From contig NC_081826.1 in NCBI RefSeq assembly GCF_030867095.1, positions 251,018,251 through 251,082,250 on the forward strand: a stretch of 64,000 nucleotides of DNA, given 5' to 3'. The translations under genes and the position numbers were made by a program. Below, one piece after another: positions 35,162 through 46,160 of this stretch. The notes below the pieces were generated by a model that did not search any database, was not told the DNA's origin, and saw only the letters and a list, made by a program, of their open reading frames with translations. Every line of letters starts with the position of its first letter. Positions within the stretch are counted from its first letter, which is position 1. The DNA is from Alligator mississippiensis (Eukaryota; Chordata; Crocodylia; Alligatoridae).

Positions 35162-36437
35162 TAGGGGTGCACTGAAAGATTTTCTTGGCCAATAGCCGAT
35201 TATTAACCAGCCATATCAGCTGATACTGATCCAATAGCTGATTTACAGGAATGCAGCCCGGAAGTTTGGAGAGCAGCATCCTGCTGGTAAGTCTCTGTCT
35301 GGGAAAGGGCGTGGCAGGGGGCAAAAACAGACTGAAGCCCCCATGGCGAGGGAGGGAAGCAGGCAGGGGCAGGCACTGCCCACCCAGGCCGGTGAATAGG
35401 ATCCCAGGGCCAGGAGTGGGACAGAGCCGTGAGTGGCTTGTCCAGGGGCCACGAGGTAGGGGGCTGGGGGGGCAGCTCCCCACTGCTGCATACAACTCTG
35501 TGGGAGACACGGAGGGCATGTGCATGGAATGAGGGCAGGTTTGGAGCCGGGGGATGCCGGCTTGGGCCAGGGGATGCAGCAGCCTCTTTCCGGAAAAGGG
35601 GCTGGGCCAGCTCAGGCAGCAGCAGTAGTGTTGAGGAGGTGGCTACAAGGGGGACTACAGGGAATTCTGGGGTGGCCATAGCCCCCTAAGTCCCTTCCTA
35701 GTGCTATCCTTGTTCTGGGCACCAGGGCTCCCGAGGGAAAGACAGCAGAACAGAGTGCCCCAAGCAGGGGCAGAACTAAGGGGGGCTTGGTGGGCAATGG
35801 CCACCCCAAAATTCCCTGTAGCCCCCCTCATAGCCACCCCTCCCAGTGCCACTGCCAACACCTGCCCCACACAGCTGAGCCCATCCTACCTGCCCTGAGT
35901 GCAGCCCTGACCCAGCCCACCTACCAAGAAGAGGCTGGAGCAGCCCCTATCCCTGAGCCCACACCAGGAAGCCTGCCTCTGCCACACAAACACACACAAA
36001 TCCAGGGGGCACATGGCCCCCATACCTCCCCCCAGGGGTGCACGCAGCTGCAGGGAGCTACACCCCTCCCCACCCTCCTGCGCCCTCTGGACAAGCTGCC
36101 CGTGTCCCTGTCCCGCTCCTGCCCCCAGGATGCTATTTACTGCCCTGGCTGGGCAGCACCTGCCCTTGCCCCAGCTCCTGCCTCAGCATAGGGACCTCTA
36201 TTTGCCCTCCTCCCCCCACATGTCCCTTCCCTCCCCCACACCCCTCCCTCGATCAGACTTACTGGCAGGACACTCTTCAAGTTGCTGGGTTGCATTCCTG
36301 GTTGCATGCATGCTGTGGATGCACACCACATTTATCGGTGGTATTATCAGCAAAAAAAAAAGCTGACTGCTGATAATGTTAATTTTACTGTTATTGCTGC
36401 TGATCCAAAATGCGACCAATATATTAATGCAACTCTC
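35162..36437. mobile_element. foldback hAT-like element, TAGGGGTGCAC family, with GC-rich cassette
   Basis: Left end TAGGGGTGCACTGAAAGA aligns with the inverse of the right end (GAGAGTTGCATTAATATA). Flanks TCAGAATG (35,154-35,161) and TCAGAACG (36,438-36,445) match at 7 of 8. Inner inverted blocks include ATCCTGCTGGTAAGTCTC at about 35,277 and, inverted, GTCCTGCCAGTAAGTCTG near 36,270. About 1.28 kb, no transposase. Confidence 0.7.
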
Positions 36438-36654
36438 TCAGAACGTTGTAGATTAGGAAACATTTGCACCAGTGTACAAAAGACAATGATGTTACATGAC
36501 TAAACTGCTTCAAGATCACTTCTGTTACCACAGTGAGAAATCATATCACTTTACCTGCACAATCTGTTCTCTCAGCATTCTTCTGTGTAATGAACTGCCT
36601 TTGAGACACATGAAATGCCCTTGCTTTTCATACCAAGAACATTTCTTCAAGACA

Positions 36655-36868
36655 CAGAATCACAGAAATTAAGGGCTGGAAGGGATCAAATGATCTCAGC
36701 AAGGTGTCTGTCCAGTCTCCTCTTGAAGACTTCCAAGGTTGGGGACTGTACCACCTCCTTGGAAAGTCTATTCCAGATTCTGGTTACCCCTACTGTAAAG
36801 AAGTTCTCTCTTACATCCAACCTGAAACCATCCTCTAACAGTTTATGCCCACTGCTCCCTAGTGAATA
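36655..36868 (-). mobile_element. CR1 3'-end fragment, antisense
   Basis: Reverse CR1 tail (AGGGCTGGAAGGGATCAAAT) followed by the inverse of the ORF2 C-terminus; the minus frame reads FRLDVRENFFTVGVTRIWNR. The tail lies at the left. Confidence 0.87.
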
Positions 36869-37831
36869 TTTTTTCTCCCAACTCCCAATATCCACTCCTC
36901 ACATGTCAGGTCCAATTCTTCTTTGGGGTTACCTCCTCTATACCCCATCCAAGCTCCACCCAGTTATTAAAACATCAGTTATGCCCTTGGCTGTCAATGG
37001 GTGTTCTCCTTTTCTTTGATGCTTTAGGCCTGCGGTCATCTCGTGCCTGATTCAATGATACGGCGACTAAGCCAGCTAAAAGTCAGTCGGTCAGGGCCTG
37101 GTAAATGGAAGAGAAATGAACACCACCACAAAGCAAGAAAACTGGAAATCAGGTAAGAAGTCTCTTAGCCCCTAGGGCCGTTGCAACTGCTGGCTGCAGC
37201 CTCCAGCAACACAGTAAGTTAGCCCTGAGGGCTGCAGGCGATTCCCCATGCCCCAGCCCTCTCAAATAAGAGAAACTCAAAGAAAAGCATAAGAGAATTT
37301 CTGGCCAATTTTTCCTATAAACTCAGGCATTTATATTGGCCTTAGACACTTTGGCGTCTGTCCCCTGTGCTTGTACGGCCCCGGTCAGTTCCTCAGGGGG
37401 AAATGGGCCTGTTTACCGTCCCTTACTAACTCAGCTCTGTTTGAGTAATGAAGTCCAATTCTCCCACCAGCATCCTTCCGGCCTGGGACTGTCGCTGGTT
37501 TTCCCTTTCCCCTTTTCCAGGTGGCTGGAGCCCAGCCTAACAGGCACCCCACCATCAGAAATGAAAGTAAAGAGAAACTAAATCAAAAAGACCTTGTCTG
37601 GTGTGTTGCCAGCTCTCCTGCAGCTGCCTTGCTCTCCTGGGGTGGCTTCCTGCCAGTTCTCCTTGCAGCTCTCGCTGTTGCAGGCTCAGTGGCAGTGTCC
37701 TGGACTACTGACACTCCTCCAAGCTCCCGAGCTGAAAATCAACCTTCTCCCCATCTCCCGGGGTTCTCTCTCTAGCATCCCAATGCTCCCAGGGTTGCAT
37801 TCACCCATGTCCATCCTGGCCTCCTTCCATT

Positions 37832-39284
37832 CATATTCATAGATTCATAGATGTTAGGGTCGGAAGGGACCTCAACAGATCATCAAGTCCGACCCCCTGC
37901 ATAAGCAGGAAAGAGTGCTGCGTCTAGATGACCCCAGCTAGATGCTCGTCTAACCTCCTCTTGAAGACCCCCAGGGTAGGGGAGAGCACCACCTCCCTGG
38001 GGAGCCCGTTCCAGACCTTGGCCACTCGAACTGTGAAGAAGTTCTTCCTAATGTCCAGTCTAAATCTGCTCTCTGCTAGCTTGTGGCCATTGTTTCTTGT
38101 AACCCCCGGGGGCGCCTTGGTGAATAAATCCTCACCAATTCCCTTCTGTGCCCCCGTGATGAACTTATAGGCAGCCACAAGGTCGCCTCTCAACCTTCTC
38201 TTGCGGAGGCTGAAAAGGTCCAGTTTCTCTAGTCTCTCCTCGTAGGGCTTGGTCTGCAGGCCCTTGACCATACGAGCTGCCCTTCTCTGTACCCTCTCCA
38301 GGTTATCCGCATCCTTCTTGAAGTGTGGCGCCCAGAATTGCACGCAGTACTCCAACTGCGGTCTGACCAATGCCCTATAGAGGGGAAGTATCACCTCCCT
38401 GGACCTATTCGTCATGCATCTGCTGATGCACGATAAAGTGCCATTGGCTTTTCTGATGGCTTCGTCACACTGCCGGCTCATGTTCATCTTGGAGTCCACT
38501 AGGACTCCAAGATCCCTTTCCACCTCTGTGCCACCCAGCAGGTCATTCCCTAGGCTGTAGGTGTGCTGGACATTTTTCCTCCCTAGGTGCAGCACTTTGC
38601 ATTTCTCCTTGTTGAACTGCATCCTGTTGTTTTCTGCCCACTTGTGCAACCTATCCAGGTCTGCCTGCAGCTGTTCCCTGCCCTCCGGCGTGTCCACTTC
38701 TCCCCATAGCTTTGTGTCATCTGCAAACTTGGACAGAGTACATTTCACTCCCTCGTCCAAGTCGCTGATGAAGACATTAAAGAGTATCGGTCCAAGGACT
38801 GAACCCTGCGGGACCCCACTGCCCACACCCTTCCAGGTCGAGACTGACCCATCTACCACGACTCTTTGGGTGCAACCCTCTAGCCAATTCGCCACCCACC
38901 GGACTGTGCAGTCATCCACATCACAGCCTCTTAACTTGTTCACCAGTATGGGGTGGGATACCGTATCGAAGGCCTTCCTGAAGTCTAAGTATACGACATC
39001 CACCCCTCCTCCTGTGTCCAGGCATTTCGTAACCTGGTCATAGAAAGAGACTAGGTTGGTCAGACACGATCTGCCCGCCACAAACCCATGCTGGTTTCCC
39101 CTCAGCATAATTTGCCCTGCCGGGCTCTCACAAATGTGAGCCTTGATAATTTTTTCAAAGACTTTACCAAGGATGGAGGTGAGACTGACCGGCCTATAGT
39201 TGCCCGGGTCCTCCTTCCTCCCCTTTTTGAAAATGGGGACCACGTTAGCCCTTTTCCAGTCTTCTGGGACTTGGCCCGTGCGCC
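37832..39284 (-). mobile_element. CR1 LINE, 5'-truncated, with open ORF2 3' part
   Basis: Tail at the left (ATTCATAGATTCATAGATGT, CGGAAGGGACCTCAACAG), then an uninterrupted minus frame up to the truncation near 39,284. Best preserved CR1 in the window and probably the most recent insertion. It sits inside a GC-rich unit that continues on both sides (about 37.0-37.83 and 39.29-39.9 kb). Confidence 0.93.
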
Positions 39285-39369
39285 ACGAACTTAGCCCGTG
39301 CGCCATTCTTGGCAGTGCCCATTCTTGGCAGTGGGCCTGAAAAACCGGCACAGCCGCAGAGAGGGCCAA
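37924..39369 (-). CDS. CR1 ORF2 reverse transcriptase part, intact frame
   Basis: 481-codon open frame; the first ~29 residues come from flanking DNA and CR1 sequence starts near GQVPEDWKRANVVPIFKKG. RT blocks in order are [53 protein letters not shown], and LSKFADDTKLW with the FADD catalytic pair. A C-terminal domain follows, ending FKRRLDEHLAGVI. CR1 ORF2 copies its RNA by target-primed reverse transcription. This copy lacks the N-terminal apurinic-like endonuclease because of 5' truncation, so it should not move by itself. Confidence 0.85.
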   Translation of the reverse strand: MALSAAVPVFQAHCQEWALPRMAHGLSSWRTGQVPEDWKRANVVPIFKKGRKEDPGNYRPVSLTSILGKVFEKIIKAHICESPAGQIMLRGNQHGFVAGRSCLTNLVSFYDQVTKCLDTGGGVDVVYLDFRKAFDTVSHPILVNKLRGCDVDDCTVRWVANWLEGCTQRVVVDGSVSTWKGVGSGVPQGSVLGPILFNVFISDLDEGVKCTLSKFADDTKLWGEVDTPEGREQLQADLDRLHKWAENNRMQFNKEKCKVLHLGRKNVQHTYSLGNDLLGGTEVERDLGVLVDSKMNMSRQCDEAIRKANGTLSCISRCMTNRSREVILPLYRALVRPQLEYCVQFWAPHFKKDADNLERVQRRAARMVKGLQTKPYEERLEKLDLFSLRKRRLRGDLVAAYKFITGAQKGIGEDLFTKAPPGVTRNNGHKLAESRFRLDIRKNFFTVRVAKVWNGLPREVVLSPTLGVFKRRLDEHLAGVI

Positions 39370-39900
39370 TCCAGATGGAGCAGTTGCTAGTAAAGCAGAG
39401 TTCCTGCGGCAGCTGCCAGTCCATTGTTGTTGTCAGCTCCGGCTGGGCCAGTAAGCTACTTCTCTCTCTGGCTGCAGGCTCAAAAGGGGCTTTTCTTGCC
39501 TCTTCACACATACAATCTCCATAGCCACAACCCAGTCCTTCGCTTTTAGACTTAAATGCAACACAAATATAAGCAAACCAGTTCACAAACTAAACTTTAC
39601 CACTGCTCTGGGTCAATGCCCCCCCACCAGCCATTCTTCCCTTTTAGCTGCTCAATCTAGCTCCCCTGGGCAGCCTGGGTGTCCCTCGGCCTAGTTCCTG
39701 GGAGAGAAGGGCTTCCGGAAACTCTTCCCCCGCAATATACAGGGCCAAAGTCCCCCCTTTACCTCAGGCCCTAGGTTTATATACCTCTAAGTCACACCCC
39801 TTCCAGTCATGTGGCTCCCCAGCCACACACAGGGCTTTCCCTTTTTCCTAATGGCCAGCCTGTGCTCCTCTGCTACAGCCCCACACAGCAGGCTTGGTCT
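39285..39900 (-). other. possible LTR-like promoter segment
   Basis: On the minus strand this GC-moderate segment contains GGTATATAAACC at about 39,774-39,785, a good TATA-type core, followed by GC-rich sequence. With 37.0-37.83 kb it may be one repeat unit split by the CR1 insertion. No LTR boundaries, primer site or retroviral genes were seen. Confidence 0.25.
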
Positions 39901-41052
39901 GCTGCATTCTCCACTTACATGGCCTGCATATATCCATATGCAGATATAATCTGGCATGATAAAAGGCTACTAACATTGTGCAGGGAAGAAAGAATGTGCA
40001 CACAACCAATTTTTTTTTTGCTGGACAAAGCTTGTCTAGCAAGTTCCTTACCAACAACCTTGTGAGGAGCCTGCACACACAGGTGGACTCTGCACTGGCT
40101 TGATTACAGTAAAAATACTGTAGAATGGGAGAGATTCTGGAGTTGTGAAGTAGACAAGCATAGGGAACAAGCATGAGATTTTACCAAGGAGAGATGGAGA
40201 GAAGTGAGAAAAAGTGAACCTAGTACACAAAGTTAGGAACACAACACATAATGAGAAAGCGAAAGAGAAGAGAAATTGGAAAGTTGGGAGAAAGAAGAGG
40301 ATGGATACACACACAGGGGGGAAAAAAAAAAGATAAAGTGTTAACAGAGACAATGGAAAACGATACTACAGAACACAGAAAAAAAGTAAAATTAAAGTGA
40401 AGAAAAGAACATTTTTGCTAGTTTCCTATTTTAATTACAACAGCAGACGTAAAGTGAGCTAATGACCAATCATGCTGTCTTTTAAATCAACATGTTAAAG
40501 CATGCTATCAGGAGAGAAATTCACCTAGGAACTAACCCAGATAGAGCTGTAAGTATCTATATTTTTACATCAGTTTTTATGTCAGTTTCCCCACACCTTT
40601 CTTCTGTGGTTGCATCTACCCTAGTTTCTATAAAATAGGGTCAGTTGCTGTGGCCCTCCAAAACAAAAAAAAAAGGTTTTTTTGAAAACTACAAAACTAT
40701 ATTGATTATTCAGCGGTGTCATCTGCAGCAAGACAATGCACAGGGTTATACCGAGAGGCAGATTTTAAGATGAGAAGAAGGTCTGAGTTCCAATTGCCTA
40801 GAGATAATAAGTAACTGCATGACATTTTAAAAGAAAGTCATTACCCTTAGCCAAAGTCCAGGTAGGACAACTACATTCTACCTATCCAAGTTCTCAGGGT
40901 TTTTTTGTACTGGAGATTTCACCTTGCTCCTTGTTGCCTCTCTCAAAAATAACAAAATTAGTGCCGATACCACTATATATCAAACACAAGGTGTCAAATT
41001 CACCCCAGGCTGGATCCAGACAAAAAGGGCTACCATGTTATTAGCAAGGGCT
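39901..41052. other. ZFYVE16 first intron, nothing recognised
   Basis: AT-rich intronic DNA with purine-rich stretches near 40,140-40,400. Confidence 0.35.
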
Positions 41053-41778
41053 GTATTACCTGAATCCAAGATGAATCCGAATTTAAGACAACCCTCCAAT
41101 AATTAGTTTCTATGTCTGGAAAATTTATAAATTTGTTATAATTTTCTACGTTCAGAACATAATTACTGGAAGATCATCTTAGATTTTCCCCCTATAGCTG
41201 CAGCATGGAAAGCAGCAGCAGAGTGCGCAGATGGTGGGATCAAGCCATTTGACCCCTGTCCCTTGCTCCCTATGCCTGTCCCCTCTATTTTCTCCCCGTT
41301 TCATCGACACCTGCCCCCCTGCTAGCTGCTGCCCCTACAATGCCTGCACCCCATCCCTTCCCCTCCTACCACTCTCTGCCATACCCCCTTGCATTCACCA
41401 ACTTTCACCCCAGCAGGGCTCCAGTTCTACTCCAGCCTAGGGCACAGAACACGTGTCTGCTCTAGCCCCAGTACACCCTAGTAGTAGGTGTGGCGGTGAC
41501 AGCATCTCCATCCTGGGCTGTGGGGCCAAGTGGGAGCTGCTGCTACTACATCAACTCAAATGGCACAGAAGCCCTGCTAGAGCCGGAGCCAGAGCAAGGT
41601 TAAGCAATAGGGGAAGGAGAGGGTGCCGGAAGAGGTAGGCAGGGGTGAGGCATCAGCTGCAGCTCTGACCCCCCACCCCAAACCCCCACCTTGCATTCGA
41701 ATCCAAGACAAGGGATTCCCCGCCCCCACCATCCATGTTAAACAGAAGGAGGGGTATTGTCTTGGATTAAAGTAAATA
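41053..41778. mobile_element. TIR element of the CTGTATTTAC family, short copy
   Basis: Left CTGTATTACCTGAATCCAAG and inverse of the right end (CTGTATTTACTTTAATCCAA) pair as inverted ends. Inside are AATTAGTTTCTATGTCTGG and an approximate inverse near 41,140-41,165, as in the copy at 4,370-7,268. About 0.73 kb, non-coding. Confidence 0.65.
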
Positions 41779-42963
41779 CAGTTATTGCAACTTAAAAAGT
41801 TTGTTCCTTACTTCTAGTCTGAAAGTATCTAATTTCCAGCCATTGATTCTTACCTGTCAAATTAAAGAGCATTTTTATCAACTTTGTGTTACCAATGTAG
41901 GCATTTCTGATGGATCAAGTCATCCCTGAACCTGTTTCAATAAGCTAAGATGACATAGCTTTGCAAGCCTCTTAAGTATATTTTCTAATCATTCTTATGG
42001 ATGTTCCCTGAACCCTCCGCTGTTGGTGTCTGTACTTCAACGATATTAAATAAAGATACTTCAGCAGAGGTCAAAAGTACCAAATAGCGTAGTAATGGAA
42101 CCTCTTCTCTTATTCACCATTCTTATTTATATCTCTAAGAATCATCCCAACTCTTTCACTCAAAAGCACTGCACTGGGAATTCATGGTTCAACTGCCCAA
42201 AACCCCTTTTACAGTTGCTCCTTCCTGTAAATATAGCCTACATTCAGCTATACTAAAGTGCTCATTCCATCCCAGGCACAGTTAAGTGACTATATATTAC
42301 TGTCATCTCAGTTTGTACAATTTTCTTCTAGTAAGCTCTATGGGTTAGCAGCATTTGGGTATAACAGAACATTACTTTTAATGGTACTCATAGCAATTAC
42401 TGTGGTTTTGTTGATGTAAGCCACTTTGCGACCACAAGCTTTGCATGAATTATTTGTATTTTTTAATTTCTCACAGTGAAAGAATATTCATATTGTAAAA
42501 GTGTTTTTGCCTGTAGTGAACAAAGGACCCAAGACCAAGAGGACTTTACATGTAGGAGAAAGATGGCAAGGACTCCTGGCTGCATCAAACAAGCAAAAAT
42601 TCTGAAAAATTAAAAAACTTTTCCTTTTGAGGAACATTCACACATTTTATTTACCAAGATAGATAAAAGGTAGAGGACCATGCAAACACAGGTGGTAAGA
42701 AGACAGATTGCTCAATTTCAGGGTAAGAGGAAAGATGCAATTTGCCATATTTATATCAATACAAGATCTCACTACTATGAGTTAGTTAAAGAAATATGTT
42801 TAGAACCTTCCTTCAAAGGCTATACAAATCTCCACTCTTTTCAACTCAAGTTTTAAAGACATGCTCCTATTCCGCTCTGTCACATGTGATATCCTTTCGA
42901 AATATGGCGGCCAAAACATTAAAATGTTATTTTTCAAAAGCACAAAATAATATGCAGTGGCGA
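41779..42963. other. intron, nothing recognised
   Basis: AT-rich; no repeats identified. Confidence 0.35.
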
Positions 42964-42971
42964 CTGCATAT

Positions 42972-43900
42972 TAGAGGTGCACCAATACATCAGTCCGGTA
43001 TCAGATCGGTACAGATATTAAAAAAACTGGCTGTATTGGATATCGGCCTGATAGGGCCAATAATTTGGCAGATAAACACCTGTTAGCGCAGCACTCAGGC
43101 AACGTGGAACAAAGCTGGGAGCGTGGAGATCTGCCTCCAACTGGTAAGTCCGGCGTGGTGGACAGGGAGGGGGGAGGATCAAACACCCCCCGCAGTGAAG
43201 GATAGGGCAGGTGCTGCACAAGTGGGGCAGGGGGGAGGGGGGGAGGAGGTATGCCCCTGGACCTGCGTTGGGCAGAGCAGGATGAGGCGGGTTGCAGCCA
43301 GGGCTGCATAGGGCTATTCTCGATGAGGGCTGGGCTTGGATCAGGCACCGGGAGGATGCTGTATCTACCCCAAATTTTGTCACCACTCTGCTCCCAGTGC
43401 TGCCACTGCCAGATACTCAGCACAGCCCCGGCTCTTCCAGATGCATGCGTAGAGGTGGGGCATTTAGCCGGGGTTGTGCTGGTTGGTTAGCGGCGGCGGT
43501 GCTGGGAGCGGAGCAGCAGTAAAGTTTGGGGTGGCTGCAGCATCTTCCCAGCGCTGCCAGCACCTCAGTGGGGGCTAGGCTTAGAGCAGAAGAGCCCTGC
43601 CCAGCTCTTGCTGCAGCCTGCTCTGCGCAGATCCAGGGGGCACGTGCCCCCCCGCCCATGCCCTCGCGGGGTGTAAGCAGCAGCAGGAGCTGTGCCCCCT
43701 GCCCTGGGTGGTCAGCACCTGTCCCTGCCCCTCCCTCACCATGGGAGGCGGTGATCTTCCCACCCCCTCATGCCCATTCACCACACTAGACTTACCATCT
43801 GGAGGCATCTGTATCAGAAATTGGATCTTATTGGCCGATTTGACTCCTTAAATATCAGCTATCGGTATTGGTCCCAAAAATCTCTATCGGTGCACCCCTA
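42972..43900. mobile_element. foldback hAT-like element, TAGGGGTGCACC family
   Basis: Left end TAGAGGTGCACCAATAC and inverse of the right end (TAGGGGTGCACCGATAG). Possible 8-bp TSD CTGCATAT / TTGGATAT (6 of 8). Inner inverted block AGATCTGCCTCCAACTGG plus GTAAGTC at about 43,122 pairs with its inverse at about 43,785-43,810. The GC-rich interior carries GGGGGCACGTGCCCCC at about 43,636. Confidence 0.7.
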
Positions 43901-43904
43901 TTGG

Positions 43905-45738
43905 ATATTAGATTGTACGATCTCAAATTTCATTTAGGACTAAGTCACAATACTCCAAAAGATGTGAAGATAAAACTTCTGGGTATAATAAATGACTCCT
44001 TTCTAGAAAAATGCATCCTGAAACGTACAAGAGAAGCAATTCTAAACCCAATCCCGAGTAACACACAGGACCAGGTTTCAAAAGGTATCATAGAAGAGCC
44101 ACTTTGCAATGGCGACCAGAACAATAACATTTAAACAACATAGCATGGTGGATTTGTTTGGCTTACTCTCTCCCACTGACATACAACTTGAGGAAAAGAA
44201 ACTACATAAAAATGAGGAAGTTAAAAAGAAATTAAAAATAGTAAAAAAAACCCCAAAAAACAGGAGGCCTGCAGACAGCCTGGAAGCTGTTTAAAAATAC
44301 TATATTAGAGGCTCAGGAAAAGTGGATATTGTATTTAGAAAGGGTAGCAAGCAGTCCAATAAAACCCTTGTATGGTTTCATGGCGAGGTTAAGGAGGCCA
44401 TTAAAGGCCAAAAAGCCTCCTTCAAAAAGTGTCATCAAATGAAGAAAACAGGAAAGCATACAAACTCTGGCAGGTCAAGTGTAAAAGCAAAATAAGTCAG
44501 GTAAAAAAAGAATTCAAGGGACACCTTGTTAAAGATGCTAACGTTAATAATAAGAGCTTTTTAAAATAAGCAGAAACAGGAAGCCAGCAAGAGAACCAGT
44601 ACAACTGTTAGATGACCAGGCATAAAACAATGAACTTTGAGATGGTAGAGCCATATTAGAGAAGCTAAATGAACTGTTTGCATGTTTTTGCTACTGGGGG
44701 AATTCCCATACCAGATCAGTTCCTCCTAGCAGATAAGTCTGAAGCGACACTAGAAGAAGTTTCAGAACAAGCTGATAAACACTAATGGGTCACTGGGACA
44801 AGATGGCATTCACCTAAGAGTTCTGAAGGACTTCAAATGTGAAATGGAAGAACTACTGGCAATAATATGCAACCTATCATTACAAACAGCCTCTGTGCCA
44901 GAAGACTAGCAGGTTACCTCATCATCAAAAAGGGCTCCAGAGGCGATCCTGGGAACTAGACCAGTGAGTCTCACTTCCATACCTGGCAGAATCTATAATA
45001 AAGAATAGAAGTCAGCAGTCACAATACCAGGCACTGGTACAGATTGGTTACACACTAGCTAAGCAGCAGTTTTGCAAAAGAGGACCTGGGACAATACAGT
45101 GGACAATAAGCTGAATATAAGCCATCAGTATACCCTTGCTGAGAAGGTGACTAACAGCATACTGAGCTGCAACAGCAGGAATATTACCAGCAGATCAAGG
45201 AAAGTGATTATTTCCCTCTACTCAACACTGATGAGGCCACATCAGGGGTACTGTGTTCAGTTTTGGGCCCCCACTACAGAAAATATATGGAGAAATTGGA
45301 TCGAGTCCAGCAAAGGGCAATGAAAATAATTAGGGGGCTGGGACACATGACTTCTGAGAAGAGACGAGGGAACTGGGTTTTTTTAGTCTAGAAAAGAGAA
45401 GACTAAGAGGGGATTTAATAGCAGCCTTCAACCACTTGAAGGGGGTTAAAAAAGGGGTTGGAGCTGGACTGTTCTCAGTGGTGGCAGATGACAGAATAAG
45501 GAAGACTGGTCTCAAGTTGAAGCAAGGAAAGTTTAGGTTAGATATTAGTAAAAACCTCTTACTAGGAGGCTAGTAGAGTACTGGAACAGGTTACCCAGAG
45601 AGGCTGTGGACTCTCTGTCCTTGAAGGTTTTTAAGATCCAGGTAGATAAAGCTTTGGCAGGGATGGTCTTGCTTTGAGAAGGGGCTTGGATTAGGTGACC
45701 TACTGAGGTCCCTTCCAACCTTGATTTTCTATGATCCT
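43905..45738 (+). mobile_element. old CR1-like LINE, heavily decayed
   Basis: A diverged ORF2 is readable in fragments. An RT-entry segment (GGGACAAGATGGCATTCACC; CATCATCAAAAAGGGCTCC) lies at about 44,800-44,940. The C-terminal part is at 45,070-45,540 (NSILSCNSRNITSRSRKVII). The tail is AGGTCCCTTCCAACCTTGAT. Many stops and indels. Confidence 0.75.
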
Positions 45739-46160
45739 ACATGGAAAAATATGACATGCTGGGGAAGAGTCAGCATGGGTTTTGTAAAGGGAAATCCTGC
45801 CTCACCAAACCATTCAAGTTATTTGAGGATGTTAACAAGTATGTGGACAAGGGGGATCCAGGTGACACAATATATTTGGATTTTTCAAAACTTTCAACAA
45901 GATCCCTCACTGAAAGCTTGTAGAGGCAGATAGTACAGTCAGATTCAAAGGGACTCAATAAATTCATAGATGACAGATCCATTAATAGATAGTAAACAAA
46001 AGAGTAAGGGGGCTATGACAGGGATAAGATCACTCTAGATAGAACCTGTTCATGTGTACTCCCCTCTAAAGTATCCCCTACCTACCTCAGTTAGAGACAA
46101 GATACTGGGCTAGATGAAGCATTGGTCTGGCCCATTATGACACTTACATTCTTATACCAT
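45739..46160 (+). mobile_element. CR1/L3-like LINE fragment
   Basis: QHGFCKGKSCLTKP and DTIYLDFSKL RT motifs at 45,760-45,890, then a deletion to a 3' end with ACTGGGCTAGATGAAGCATT GGTCTGGCCC-type wording near 46,107, as in older sauropsid LINE tails. Confidence 0.65.

Noticed and set aside
36990..39900. Endogenous retrovirus split by the CR1 insertion
   Set aside because: Only a TATA-like core is seen; no LTR pair, primer-binding site or gag/pol/env similarity. Kept as a low-confidence promoter-like segment only.
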